DNA of 64,000 nt, from the NCBI GenBank assembly GCA_025331565.1, contig JAFREQ010000003.1, positions 13,881,001-13,945,000 on the forward strand, written 5' to 3'. Below the pieces are notes generated by a model. It was not told the DNA's origin. It searched no databases and was given only the letters and a program-made list of their open reading frames with translations. Each line of letters starts with the position of its first letter. Positions within the stretch are counted from its first letter, which is position 1. This stretch comes from Holacanthus passer (Eukaryota > Chordata > Actinopteri > Pomacanthidae). Positions 63,972 through 64,000 of this stretch are shown here, piece by piece. The position numbers and the translations under genes are program-made.

Positions 63972-64000
63972 CCTGCTTGTGTTTGGGCTCCAGGCCCACT

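Noticed and set aside
1..64000. tRNA, rRNA, CRISPR or prokaryotic-type operons
   Set aside because: No tRNA box pairs, rRNA sequence or regular spacer arrays were noticed. Gene structure is fully eukaryotic.

Overview
This is a vertebrate nuclear window, almost certainly from a percomorph-like teleost fish. It holds eight intron-rich protein-coding genes with GT-AG introns, dispersed repeats of kinds familiar from fish genomes, and proteins that align nearly end to end with human orthologues but with fish-style divergence. I rebuilt every gene exon by exon. All eight CDSs close in frame with exact multiples of three, which is strong internal support for the models. There is no operon, CRISPR array, phage or bacterial-type system here.

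Layout, left to right: nup205 (minus, 42 exons, 1993 aa); agk (plus, 14 exons, 423 aa); dennd11 (minus, 9 exons, 502 aa); wee2 (plus, 11 coding exons, 562 aa); bid (plus, 3 coding exons, 193 aa); bcl2l13 (minus, 6 coding exons, 535 aa); atp6v1e1 (plus, 9 exons, 226 aa); slc25a18 (minus, 9 coding exons, 325 aa). The genes alternate so that three pairs are head to head and share short intergenic promoter regions (nup205/agk, dennd11/wee2, bcl2l13/atp6v1e1). Three pairs are tail to tail (agk/dennd11, bid/bcl2l13, atp6v1e1/slc25a18), with opposing poly(A) signals only about 40 to 460 bases apart.

The order joins two human synteny blocks: the 7q33-q34 set (NUP205, AGK, DENND11, WEE2) and the 22q11 set (SLC25A18, ATP6V1E1, BCL2L13, BID). 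Within each block the order and orientation of immediate neighbours match human. The junction is the 0.8-kb gap between wee2 and bid. Functionally the products are unrelated housekeeping or cell-fate proteins: a nuclear-pore scaffold, a mitochondrial lipid kinase, a DENN-domain protein, a meiotic CDK1-inhibitory kinase, two apoptosis/mitophagy regulators, a V-ATPase stalk subunit and a mitochondrial glutamate carrier. Four of the eight (agk, bid, bcl2l13, slc25a18) act at mitochondria.

Introns and flanks carry a hAT-type MITE with an 8-bp target duplication, a second MITE-like element, a Tc1-like transposon fragment, an LTR-like insertion, two families of fish dispersed repeats and several microsatellites. 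Two of the simple repeats sit inside splice-acceptor pyrimidine tracts. Most of the novelty is at this scale: repeat-shaped coding regions, shared promoters and the synteny junction. I do not see an undescribed multigene system.
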